Below are positions 1 through 7,818 of a stretch of DNA of 37,890 nucleotides, one piece after another. Under the pieces are notes generated by a model. That model saw only the letters and a program-made list of their open reading frames with translations, was not told where the DNA came from and did not search any database. The position numbers were made by a program, and so were the translations under genes. Origin of the DNA: Thioploca sp. (GTDB lineage Bacteria > Pseudomonadota > Gammaproteobacteria > Beggiatoales > Beggiatoaceae); NCBI GenBank assembly GCA_030627235.1, contig DAOUSL010000014.1:1-37890 (forward strand), given 5' to 3'. Every line of letters begins with the position of its first letter. Position 1 is the first letter of the stretch.

Positions 1-2
1 AA

Positions 3-107
3 AAAATTCCTATTTTTGATAAGGAACATTTATATCTGGCTATTGCTGATTCTCTTAATATTATCACTTCTTCTGATGCTCGTAATTACTTTATACATTA
101 TCTTTAA
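3..107 (+). pseudogene. C-terminal scrap of a probable IS630-type transposase
   Basis: The frame is open from the left edge and stops with TAA at 105-107. It ends with residues like LAIADSLNIITSSDARNYF, which resemble the C-terminal tail of IS630/DDE transposases (alternating hydrophobics, then a DA..WF-like end). Only about 34 codons are visible, so this is either the end of a gene lying to the left or a degraded remnant. The family call is recalled from motif resemblance only and is tentative. Confidence 0.3.
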
Positions 108-134
108 TTTTGGGTCACTACTATTCGGGAATTG

Positions 135-593
135 CTATACTTCATCCACAGCTTCCATAAAACAAGCAATATCTAATTCAGCAATTTGGTCAAGCTCTTG
201 TCTTTTAGGCAGAATCATTTGTTGCAATTCTTTTACTATATCTAATTCTGCACTCATTCGTTTATTTTCTACTGCTAACTATTTATTTAAATCAATAATT
301 TTCTGGTTTGCTTGTTCTAGTTCGGCAGTATGTTTTTGAACTTTAAGTTCTAATTCTTGATTATCCTGCTTTTCTTGTTCAATAAAACGTAAATAGGAAC
401 GAATCCTATTGATTAATTGAATTGTATCAATTGGTTTAGTTAAATAATCTGCTGCACCATTGGCGAAACCTTGTTGCCGAAATTCTTCTGATTTATAAGC
501 TGCGGTCAAAAATACAATTGGAGTATATTTGGTTTTCTTTCTAGCTCGGATTAAGGCAGCAGTTTCAAAGCCATCCACCTCAGAATATTGTCA
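135..593 (-). pseudogene. Broken response regulator with RsbU/SpoIIE-type phosphatase linker
   Basis: The frame begins with the second half of a receiver domain (VDGFETAALIRAR, then FLTAAY and the conserved KP of YLTKPID), followed by a coiled coil. The receiver's first half, including the acidic pair and the phospho-acceptor Asp, is missing; an in-frame TGA lies at 591-593. A TAG at 279-281 interrupts the coiled coil. The same frame then continues with ELQQMILPKRQEL and a final ACFMEAVDEV, the signature linker between receiver and PP2C/SpoIIE phosphatase domains in RsbU-like regulators. It breaks off at TAG 135-137 just where the catalytic GGDYYD motif should start. N-terminal truncation, an internal stop and loss of the phosphatase domain make this a dead gene. 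Confidence 0.65.
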
Positions 594-606
594 AACATCT
601 TGCAAC

Positions 607-1242
607 TCATCGAATTGAATCAGTTTGTGGCATTAGCTTCTTGACAAAATCACGATTGAAAGCGTACCAAATTATTGGAACTGCTAACCCACAAGCAAAA
701 TATGCTAATAATAGTTGTACATGGCTGAATAGATTAAGCATCCATTTGGAATAAATTGGGGCAGGGTATAAATAACCATAGTGGTAGATAAATTCTGCTC
801 CGCCACTTGCGGTTATAGTTGCGATTGAATGAAATACCAACAGCCATAAAACTATTGTGGTTAGTAGAAAAATTATAGAGTTTCCAACAATTTGATTAAA
901 AATTCGTCGTTTAGGAGTGGCTAAAAACCAAGCCCAAAGAACTGGAAAACCAACGGTATAAATTAACAATGGACTAACGGAAACTGTCCAACGTCTATGT
1001 TGACTTGTATCTTTGGGTTGTTGTTTGGTTAATAAATTGGTGCGAACAAACCATCTATCACCTTTTGATTCGTGCAATTCGACTTGTTCTTGATGAAACC
1101 ATAAACTTGCCATTTCCCCAACAACGATACGCAATCCGGGTAAAATTACTGAGTTGACGGAGAACCACCAGAGTATAAAGGCTGGAATTAGCCATAGCAA
1201 AAAATGGAGGGTAAATTTTATTAAGGGATTAAGCTGTTTCAT
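607..1242 (-). CDS. Exosortase H-associated membrane protein
   Basis: A predicted membrane protein of about 211 residues. It has an N-terminal membrane segment (LLWLIPAFILWWF), a soluble loop of about 80 residues, and three further hydrophobic stretches. It overlaps the end of xrtH by 14 bases on the same strand, the arrangement known for the small membrane protein that accompanies exosortase H. An upstream in-frame Met at 1287 gives a longer N-terminus; I chose the Met at 1242 (MKQLNPLIKF) because the longer start lies deep inside xrtH and the extension adds nothing recognisable. Role inferred from context: helping XrtH process or sort secreted IPTL-type proteins at the inner membrane. The assignment rests mainly on the partnership with xrtH; family membership needs a profile search. 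Confidence 0.6.
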   Translation of the reverse strand: MKQLNPLIKFTLHFLLWLIPAFILWWFSVNSVILPGLRIVVGEMASLWFHQEQVELHESKGDRWFVRTNLLTKQQPKDTSQHRRWTVSVSPLLIYTVGFPVLWAWFLATPKRRIFNQIVGNSIIFLLTTIVLWLLVFHSIATITASGGAEFIYHYGYLYPAPIYSKWMLNLFSHVQLLLAYFACGLAVPIIWYAFNRDFVKKLMPQTDSIR

Positions 1243-1729
1243 TAATTTTAACTGGATGAGTAATGACGTAATATAACCAGCTTCCAAATATAACTATCAT
1301 GCTAATATTTATCAGGACTATCCAAACTTGTTTATGAGCTAGATCGAAATATTCTGGCATCCAGTCGCCAATATAAAACAAAGTAATTAAGCGGAAGATA
1401 TTTATAGCTTGGAAAGCAAGTAAACCAAGACCAATTCCCCAGAGTTTTTGTTTCCAACCGCTGTCAAATACAACGATGGCGGCGAGTAATAGCCATGAGG
1501 CTGAAAGAGCGGAACAGTCATCAGCTACTTCTAGGGCAAAGCCGTGAGTTCCATGTCTCATAACTCGGTCAATGAGTATCATGTTGTCGTCAAAGAGGTG
1601 GATAAAGAAGCCTGATATTTTGGCTAGTAATAAGCAGAAGAGGTTGATTGCCGGAAGAAGGGCAGACCATTCAAGTGTGGCAAGGCCGAATAAGGATAAA
1701 ATACAAAAAATGGTGAGGAATTTGGTCAT
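1229..1729 (-). CDS. xrtH: Exosortase H, membrane sorting transpeptidase
   Basis: A 166-residue multi-pass membrane protein with the three catalytic residues of the exosortase/archaeosortase family in the expected places: Cys72 in VADDCSALSAS, Arg113 in INIFRLITLF and His132 in DLAHKQVW, each at the edge of a hydrophobic helix. The short length and DDCSAL context match the compact XrtH subgroup, which recognises proteins ending in an IPTL-x-x-W-G tripartite tail (motif, membrane helix, basic end). The enzyme should cleave such substrates at the inner membrane and pass them to a surface anchor. The next gene is the likely XrtH partner, and a candidate substrate lies about 1.2 kb away at 2883-3479. 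Start is the Met just after the minus-strand upstream gap; no strong Shine-Dalgarno is visible. Confidence 0.8.
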   Translation of the reverse strand: MTKFLTIFCILSLFGLATLEWSALLPAINLFCLLLAKISGFFIHLFDDNMILIDRVMRHGTHGFALEVADDCSALSASWLLLAAIVVFDSGWKQKLWGIGLGLLAFQAINIFRLITLFYIGDWMPEYFDLAHKQVWIVLINISMIVIFGSWLYYVITHPVKINETA

Positions 1730-1807
1730 AGCGTTTAAGTTAATGTAAATTTCATTAGTTTATCTTGGAGACAAACCTATCAGATGCTCAAGAAAGGTGT
1801 TAAATAG

Positions 1808-2469
1808 TTATAAATTTTCTATAATTTTCTTTAAATATTCCCAATCTTTAATCAATCCAGCTTTAAGAAATGATACAAGTTTATCTTCATAATCTTCTCT
1901 TAAATATTGCTTATCGTGTGTAGCGAGGTCTGTATTCCAAATATTAATTTTTGGGTCAAATTCCTTAATTTCTGGAAATATCTTTGCTCTTAAAATTGTT
2001 GCCATCTGAATATAACATCCAATATTATTTTTGCCTTTTCGATCAGGCAAGCATTGGTCAATAGCTAGGTTTAATGCTTTAAAAATATTCCCTCCATCAT
2101 ATCACGTAGCTGAAGTAAATGTTTATTTAAAAAAATATCAATTACATGAAAATGAAATGTTGGTGATAATTTTTCGGCCGCATAAATAAGAAAATGTAAT
2201 TGTGCATATGTTTTTGATGCTTTACCTCGTCCTTTGGAAAAGACAATTTCATCAGGATTAATATTCAATTCTTTTGCAATGATTCGGATAAATCCTTGAG
2301 TAGCTTTTGATTGTAAGAAAAGAGTTTGATTTATTACCTTTTTTCCATCTAATACTCTTTGAACATTACCCAAACTAAACAAGTCAGTTAATGAACCAAC
2401 GGCTGTTTTATGATAAATATCTAATGTACCATTTAATAATGCTACATTCATCAATTGATTTGTCTTCAT
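1808..2469 (-). CDS. KilA-N-like DNA-binding protein, split by a -1 frameshift
   Basis: The first frame runs from ATG 2469 to TAA 2071. The -1 frame continues to 1808, giving about 220 residues if joined. Residues 50-110 (KATQGFIRIIAKELNINPDE, then KGRGKASKTYAQLHFLIYA and LSPTFHFHVIDIF) resemble the KilA-N fold seen in phage and mobile-element proteins. The second part (LPDRKGKNNIGCYIQMA, then EDKLVSFLKAGLIKDWEYL) has a similar composition and looks like the natural C-terminal half. The two frames meet at T_TTA_AAG (2083-2077), a legitimate -1 slippery heptamer; the zero-frame stop follows one codon later. This could be programmed frameshifting, a recent one-base deletion, or a sequencing error in the T run. 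The KilA-N assignment is by eye and moderate. Confidence 0.5.
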
Positions 2470-2734
2470 TTATAATATGGAATTATAGGTTAAAATACTA
2501 TTTTTTTATATTATATATAGTATAAAAATAAAGATAATTATCATATTAATTTAAAGGTTAATATAAACGGGCAAATCTGGTGGTATGTGGGTACATTTAC
2601 AGGTTTTAACTCATGCGATTGGAAAATCTATTTTTCTTAATTTTTGGAGGAGGGAATAATTACAAATTATTATTTAATATTTTTAACTATTTAGCTTGAC
2701 AAGTAACAGAGTATCTACATAACTTTGTTATCAG

Positions 2735-2855
2735 CAAAATCGTAGGGTGTATAAGCGAAGCGTCATACCCAAATTAGAATTAACCAGAAAGCGGGAGTTA
2801 GTTGATTATGTATATGTGGTGTATGACGCTTTCGCTCATACACCCAACGGATTTC
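2735..2855. repeat. MITE-like imperfect palindrome (GTAGGGTGTAT family)
   Basis: The left arm at 2745-2768 (GGGTGTATAAGCGAAGCGTC and on) pairs with 2821-2845, with one mismatch and one inserted base. Similarity continues outward: AAAATCG at 2735 faces the complement of CGGATTT at 2848-2854. The loop is about 50 bases. There is no coding capacity. It sits just inside the left end of the 18-bp-bounded insert. Confidence 0.7.
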
Positions 2856-2882
2856 GAATTTTCTAATCAAGTATTATGCGGC

Positions 2883-3479
2883 TTACGAGTTCAACCAATT
2901 TGTCGAATATCGCCGCCGCATCATCCATCCGGTCACGATTAAGGAGAAGAATACGGAACCGAGGGATACCCATGACTGTAGAATAGGAGCGGCTACCGGA
3001 AGCGAGGTGTGGACTTGATGATTACTGAACCCCGTCCCCACGGTGAAATCACAAGAATAGAACTCCCCGTCGAGTTCGTTACTAAAATAGTGGGTTCCTG
3101 TCCCGATGGAGGCAGTATCGTTGGTCTAGGTGCAGGAATTGCCAACACAAAGAAACGAATTGAATTGTAAAGCAGTGTCGCAGGAAAGAGGCACGTCCGC
3201 CTGGTAGTCGGCGGGAGTACCGTCCACGAGATAAGCGACCGCCACATTTGAAGCGCATGAATTGTTCCAGTTATAATCGCACCAAGAGAAACTCGTAACT
3301 CCAACCCCAGGGGCCAGACAGGCAGCGAAGCCAAGTCCCGGGGTCATGGTACCACAGGATACTAGCCCACATAAAAGCCACCGTCTCCAATACTGTTCAA
3401 TGCGTTTTTTAGATACACTTTTTCTATTATTATAAATAAGTTGAGATGACTTACCCCCCCCCATCAATTTTAGTGCCAA
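2883..3479 (-). pseudogene. Secreted protein with IPTL-like C-terminal sorting signal, G9 tract and in-frame stop
   Basis: The reading frame opens at ATG 3479 and has a hydrophobic export segment at residues 34-52 (RRWLLCGLVSCGTM, then GLGFAAC). A cysteine-containing extracellular domain follows, up to a TAG at 3126-3128. The same frame then stays open for 80 more codons to TAA at 2883-2885. That part ends in APILQSWVSLG, a membrane helix and MMRRRY. This three-part tail matches an IPTL-CTERM sorting signal (IPTLSEWG-type), with P, L and W in register. With the TAG read as an amino acid the protein would be 198 residues. Nine consecutive G lie at codons 6-9, so slippage by one base would throw the whole gene out of frame. 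Base composition is far GC-richer than the neighbours. It is either a recent nonsense pseudogene or a suppressed/phase-variable gene; it is the obvious candidate substrate for the nearby XrtH. Confidence 0.65.
3453..3462. repeat. Homopolymer C9/G9 tract near a start codon
   Basis: Nine C on the plus strand (G9 in the coding sense) directly follow the sixth codon (ATG) of the IPTL-like gene. In a genome this AT-rich a run of nine G is rare, and its position early in a surface-protein gene is typical of slipped-strand phase variation. The exact run length should be confirmed with reads. Confidence 0.6.
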
Positions 3480-3710
3480 TTATAGGTAACTTAATTAATA
3501 ATGTAGTTAACATTTTATATCCTTAAAAAGTTAGTTAAAAAATTAAAAACAACATTGCAATATACACTACATATCTTATATATTAATTGATATATGTCAA
3601 CTGATTAAATCGTTTTTTTGCGTTTTCAGTTAGTTATATTTAAATTAGAGTTAAGGTAGATACTCTGTTACTTCCCAATCACCTGCTCCTAAAAATTTAT
3701 ATACAGCCGG

Positions 3711-3815
3711 GTAGGGTCGGTGCAATGAAATGAAACCGACCGAATATGAATCAATAATTTATGTGTTTGTTTATATATCGTAATGGTCGGTTACGCTTTG
3801 CTGCACCGACCCTAC
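3711..3815. repeat. MITE-like palindrome (GTAGGGTCGGTGCA family)
   Basis: Left arm 3711-3741 starts with GTAGGGTCGGTGCA and ends with CCGACC. The right arm 3785-3815 is its imperfect inverted copy, starting with GGTCGGTT and ending with CACCGACCCTAC. An AT-rich loop of about 43 bases lies between. It has no coding capacity and lies between the 18-bp-bounded insert and the 3' end of the kinase-phosphatase gene. Confidence 0.75.
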
Positions 3816-3872
3816 AATTACTTCGTTTATACATTTTACGAGTTTATATGAAGAAAATATATGTTTATCAGG

Positions 3873-5144
3873 CTAGTGGAGCAAAGGTTTAATAGAATTA
3901 TAGTAAATATGTTTAGCGGTTATTGAAACTAGTTCTTTTTCTGGATAACGTAATGCGGTTAATTTTCCTCCAAAAACACAGCCAGTATCAATACAAATAG
4001 TGTTATTAACCCATTTGCTATCAGCAACTGGAGTATGCCCATAAACTACTGTTGCTGAACCATTATAATCATTAGCCCAATTATAACGGATTGGAAAACC
4101 AGATTCTTCTCTACCAATAACTTTACCATACAGAGCGAACTCATAAACTTTTCCAGTTTCCCGCCCTTGTAATTCTTCAGTTAAACCAGCATGAGCCACC
4201 ACTAATTTGCCAGCATCAAATAGATAATGTTCTGCTAAATTATTTATGAATTTAATTACCTGTTTATGGAAATTTTCAGAAGTATTTTCTAGCTGATTTA
4301 TTGATTCTTCTAATCCATGTACCAATTTAACATTATGACCTTTCAATTTACGCAATAATTTTACATCATGATTGCCTTTTATACAAAAAGCATTACCTGT
4401 AATAACCATGTCCATAACTAATTGCAAAACTTGGGGAATTTTTGGTCCTCGATCAACTAAATCTCCTAAAAATATTACTTTCCGACCTTGTGGGTGAATT
4501 ACTGTATATTTAGAAGCAGAAAATTGGATTTGATAACCTAATTGTTCTAATAAAACAACTAGTTCGTCAAAACAACCATGTATATCTCCAATAATATCAA
4601 AAGGTCCAGTTTCGTGTTGCATATTACAAGCTAAAGGTATTAATTTAATTTCACTATTATCGACCTCAGCAGCAGAATTTAATACTGTAATTTGCTTGAA
4701 ACCTTCATGTTTCATATTACGCAACGAACGTTTAAAATTATCATATTGTTGATTAATAATCGTAGAATCAAGATTACGGTTAGAACGTTGTTGGCTTCTT
4801 TCTTGGCATAACTCATTTGGTAAATCAAATGCAATTGCTACTGGAGCAATATGGTATTTTCTGGCTAGATATAATAGTGAACTGCGTGCCTTAGCTTGGA
4901 TATTAGTAGCATCAATAATAGTTAGCTTACCAATTGCAAGTCGTTTAGCTACAATGGAATGTAAAATTACAAATGCTTCTTTGGTAACAGATTGATCAGT
5001 TTCGTCATCAGCAATCATAGCTCGACAATAATCTGATGATAATACTTCTGTTTTTTTAAAATGTTTTTTAGCAAAAGTTGATTTACCACTGCTTGATACT
5101 CCAATCAATAAAACCAGTGATAATTCCGGTATTTTTATTTGCAT
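3873..5144 (-). CDS. Polynucleotide kinase-phosphatase (Pnkp-like, no ligase domain)
   Basis: A 423-residue two-domain protein. Residues 1-170 form a P-loop kinase with Walker A GVSSSGKS (15-22) and the IIDATN strand typical of the AAA_33/Pnkp kinase. Residues 183-400 are a calcineurin-like metallophosphatase with GDIHG (186-190), GDLVDRG (227-233), GNHD (257-260) and GH (369-370), all metal-binding motifs intact. This order matches the first two modules of bacterial Pnkp, an RNA/DNA end-healing and sealing enzyme; the family's C-terminal ligase module is absent. Termination comes right after the phosphatase domain, and downstream DNA is a repeat and the mobile insert. No Hen1 partner is visible. 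It could be a natural end-healing enzyme or a C-terminally truncated Pnkp. Start is the only sensible Met upstream of the P-loop. Confidence 0.8.
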   Translation of the reverse strand: MQIKIPELSLVLLIGVSSSGKSTFAKKHFKKTEVLSSDYCRAMIADDETDQSVTKEAFVILHSIVAKRLAIGKLTIIDATNIQAKARSSLLYLARKYHIAPVAIAFDLPNELCQERSQQRSNRNLDSTIINQQYDNFKRSLRNMKHEGFKQITVLNSAAEVDNSEIKLIPLACNMQHETGPFDIIGDIHGCFDELVVLLEQLGYQIQFSASKYTVIHPQGRKVIFLGDLVDRGPKIPQVLQLVMDMVITGNAFCIKGNHDVKLLRKLKGHNVKLVHGLEESINQLENTSENFHKQVIKFINNLAEHYLFDAGKLVVAHAGLTEELQGRETGKVYEFALYGKVIGREESGFPIRYNWANDYNGSATVVYGHTPVADSKWVNNTICIDTGCVFGGKLTALRYPEKELVSITAKHIYYNSIKPLLH

Positions 5145-5184
5145 ATCAGATATTTACAGTCCTAAAAATATAAGTTATTAAATA

Positions 5185-6606
5185 TTAATTTTTCACTTGT
5201 TCTTCTAATAATTCAGTTTGTAACTCCTTGTATCTAGCATCTATTCTAGTAGCCAAATAAAAATCATTTTTTACCTTTTGTAAAGCTTTTTTTAAATGTT
5301 CAATGGCAATAGCTGTTTGACCTTTTAAATAATAATTCTCAGCTAAGGCAAAATATGCTTCTGCTTCTGTTCCATTTGCTTTATAAGCTTTAGCTAATAG
5401 AAAATAATAATATGGATTAGTAGGTAAAGATATATCTAATAATACATTTTTTGCTTTGACAGCCATTTTATTTTGCAATAGTTTTTCAGCATAATCTAAC
5501 CCTAACATTTTATCATGTGGATAAATTTGTAAAGCCTGTTCATATTCTCGTATAGCTTGAGTGTCATTTTTTTTGGATAAAGCTAATTTTGCTTTTAAGA
5601 TACGAAACATAACTCTATCACTATCATTTTTTAATAACCAGTCAATTTGAGTTTGCACTCCATCAGTACGCATATTGATTAACAAAGTTAAAGCTAACGC
5701 ATAACGGATAGCACGTTCATCCCGATAATTATCAGTCTCCAACATTGTCTGTAACATTTTTAATAACTTAACTTTATTATCAGTGGTTGATACTAATAAT
5801 TTGGCTTTCATTAGATTATACAGTGGATTTTCTGGTTTTAGCTTAGTTGAATATTTGGCAGCTCGATCATTAGCTTCAGCTATACGATCAGTGGTAACCG
5901 GATGAGTGAGTAATAAATCTGGTAAGTTAGTTGTGGAATGACGATTTGCTGCTTGCATCCGTTCAAAAAAGTTTGGCATATTAACAGGTGAAAAACCCGA
6001 ATTAGCTAAAGTTTGAATTCCAATTCGATCTGCCTCTTTTTCATGAATTCGAGTAAAATTAATTTGCATTTGAATATTGCCAGCCATAATTGCAGCAAAA
6101 GCAGCTTGTCCAACTTGTGGAGCTATCCCAGTAACTACAGCAGCGGCTATAATAGCAGCAATTTTGGGAACAGTAAGACGTTGAGAAGCTTCAATAGTAC
6201 GGGCAATATGACGTTGAGTAACATGGGCAATTTCATGAGCTAATACAGAAGCTAATTCACCTTCACTATGAGTTGTCATAATTAACCCACTATGAACTCC
6301 AATAAAACCACCAGGCACTGCAAAAGCATTAATGGAATCATCTTTAATAACAAAAAAATGAAAGCTTTGTTTTGGATTTTCACTATATGAAACTAGTTTA
6401 TTTCCCAATACATTGAGATAATCATTTATTTGAATATCATCAATAACTTCCACATGTTTGCGCAACTGACGAATAAACGCCTTACCAAGTTTTTCCTCAT
6501 CTGCTGGCGACATGATCACATCAGCAGAAATACCTATTTCCGGTAGTTCTATTGCTGTACAAGAAAAAGAAATTATCCATAAAAGTAATAATAGCCAGTT
6601 ACGCAT
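5185..6606 (-). CDS. bepA: BepA-type periplasmic M48 metalloprotease/chaperone with TPR domain
   Basis: A 473-residue protein with an N-terminal signal peptide (WLLLLLWIISFSCTA). The M48 domain has the zinc motif HEIAH at 124-128 and the third ligand Glu in HEKEADRIG near 191. The C-terminal half is helical TPR-like repeats (PENPLYNLMKAKLL, AIREYEQALQIYPHD, YYFLLAKAYKANG, AIEHLKKALQKV). This layout and length match BepA/YfgC, which assists and quality-controls LptD and other outer-membrane proteins in the periplasm. A Cys in the signal region (SFSC-TA) might suggest a lipobox but the consensus is poor. The gene stands alone, reading away from the unknown genes to its right. Confidence 0.88.
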   Translation of the reverse strand: MRNWLLLLLWIISFSCTAIELPEIGISADVIMSPADEEKLGKAFIRQLRKHVEVIDDIQINDYLNVLGNKLVSYSENPKQSFHFFVIKDDSINAFAVPGGFIGVHSGLIMTTHSEGELASVLAHEIAHVTQRHIARTIEASQRLTVPKIAAIIAAAVVTGIAPQVGQAAFAAIMAGNIQMQINFTRIHEKEADRIGIQTLANSGFSPVNMPNFFERMQAANRHSTTNLPDLLLTHPVTTDRIAEANDRAAKYSTKLKPENPLYNLMKAKLLVSTTDNKVKLLKMLQTMLETDNYRDERAIRYALALTLLINMRTDGVQTQIDWLLKNDSDRVMFRILKAKLALSKKNDTQAIREYEQALQIYPHDKMLGLDYAEKLLQNKMAVKAKNVLLDISLPTNPYYYFLLAKAYKANGTEAEAYFALAENYYLKGQTAIAIEHLKKALQKVKNDFYLATRIDARYKELQTELLEEQVKN

Positions 6607-6689
6607 ATTTGTCTCATTTTTTAGATTAGTTCTGATTCATTGTAAGAAGTATACGTGATATCAGAAACTAATGTTATTTTGGAAGGATG

Positions 6690-7677
6690 TTACTCCAGGT
6701 CTGAATCATCACAGTAATATTCTCCTTCAGATATTTCAACACATTGATCAGAGTCAGATGATTATATTGAGGAATCAAATTCTAAAACTTCATAAGATTC
6801 ACTGCTACGAGTTGTTTGAGTATCATCATTTGTAATTGCAATTCGGTATTTTACCATCACCATTACTAATAATACTTGGTTCAATCTCTTTTGTGACAGT
6901 TTCATTTTGTATTTCAAAACTAGGAGTTATAACATATTTATCATCATAATATTTCACTGCAAAAGTGCCATCAGCATTATAAATTACTTTTTCAACTCCA
7001 TCAAACTTTAATAACTCTTCTATAAAAATATCTGTATATAATAGAGTTGGTCGAATAATTTGTGAACTACCATCTGAATAAGTTACTGTTCTATTGGTAG
7101 ATTCTTTTATAGAATTATTAGTATCTGGAATAACTAATGGGTCGAAAATTACCACCTCATATATGGAATTACTGGAATTTTCGTTAGGATATTTCAACAA
7201 CACATCTCCTTTTTCACCCAAAGATATTTCACCATCTATTATTTCTGCCAAATCTACTAGGTCTTTAGATGCAGGAATAACTTTATATTGCTGTCCATCC
7301 AAGGTAGTTATCTTGTAAAATCCTCCAGAATCAATTGATAAACCACTAGAATTATTATTCATGTCAACTTGAACTGAATAGTCTGTATCCATAAAAAAAC
7401 TATGTTCAGTAGTTTTACCATTAATTTCAACAGTTGAATTTAAAATACCGTTTTCATTTTGACTAACAGTAATTTGAATATTTTCTTTTTCCGCAGTTTG
7501 GGTAAGTGAAACTTGCATATCATTTTCTACACTAATTCCCTTTCCGCCAACACTAAAACCAGCTTTGAGGTTAGGCATTTCCGGTAATTTTACTGTATCA
7601 GGTACATTTAGTGATAAAGTTTGTAAGGTAAATTTAATTCCTATTGGAGGTGTTAATTTTCCTGAATCTGAATCCAT
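6690..7677 (-). CDS. Unknown acidic beta-rich protein, C-terminus frameshifted
   Basis: The main frame spans 7677-6826 and gives 283 residues with no signal peptide or membrane segment. Composition is rich in N, S, D, E and beta-branched residues. Repeated motifs such as YNADGTFAVKYYDD and SNGDGK suggest a beta repeat. At the A4 run near 6853-6856 a +1 shift turns the short end KIPNCNYK into KYRIAITNDDTQTTRS, which fits the preceding repeat pattern better. That frame reaches a TAA at 6762-6764 and then a further acidic stretch ending at 6690. The natural C-terminus is therefore probably lost by a one-base change plus a stop. I do not recognise the family. The gene lies just downstream of the coiled-coil gene at 7819-8508, separated by a hairpin. 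Confidence 0.55.
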
Positions 7678-7703
7678 CTAATTTTTTTTAAGTGATTAAA
7701 TCA

Positions 7704-7722
7704 GCTGGGTTGAGAACCCAGC
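7704..7722. terminator. Hairpin between the coiled-coil gene and the unknown gene
   Basis: A perfect 8-bp stem, GCTGGGTT with AACCCAGC, closed by a GAG loop. It sits about 100 bases after the stop of the 7819-8508 gene in the transcription direction. No convincing T run follows, so it could be a terminator or an RNA-processing hairpin. Confidence 0.5.
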
Positions 7723-7818
7723 ATTAATTATATATAAATTATAGCTGGAAATAATGATAGTAGTATTTAATTAAAAGTTTTCCAGTAAATTATTATCTTA
7801 TAACCCATCCAAAAAATA

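Larger units (their letters stand above)
2701..3673. mobile_element. Approximately 1 kb insert bounded by a perfect 18-bp inverted repeat
   Basis: Bases 2701-2718 (AAGTAACAGAGTATCTAC) are exactly the reverse complement of 3656-3673. The enclosed segment holds a palindromic MITE-like repeat and a broken gene that is much GC-richer than the window (about 52% G+C at 3061-3120). No transposase is inside and I see no target-site duplication, so mobility would need a trans-acting enzyme. It may be a non-autonomous transposon, or the ends may be two oppositely oriented copies of a short dispersed repeat. Confidence 0.45.

Noticed and set aside
16-339. Plus-strand ORF of 107 codons
   Set aside because: Antisense to the phosphatase-regulator remnant, low complexity and Ser-rich.
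2993-3334. Minus-strand ORF of 113 codons
   Set aside because: It overlaps the IPTL-like gene in another frame and has no signal peptide, domain or coding-like composition; the tripartite tail is in the other frame.
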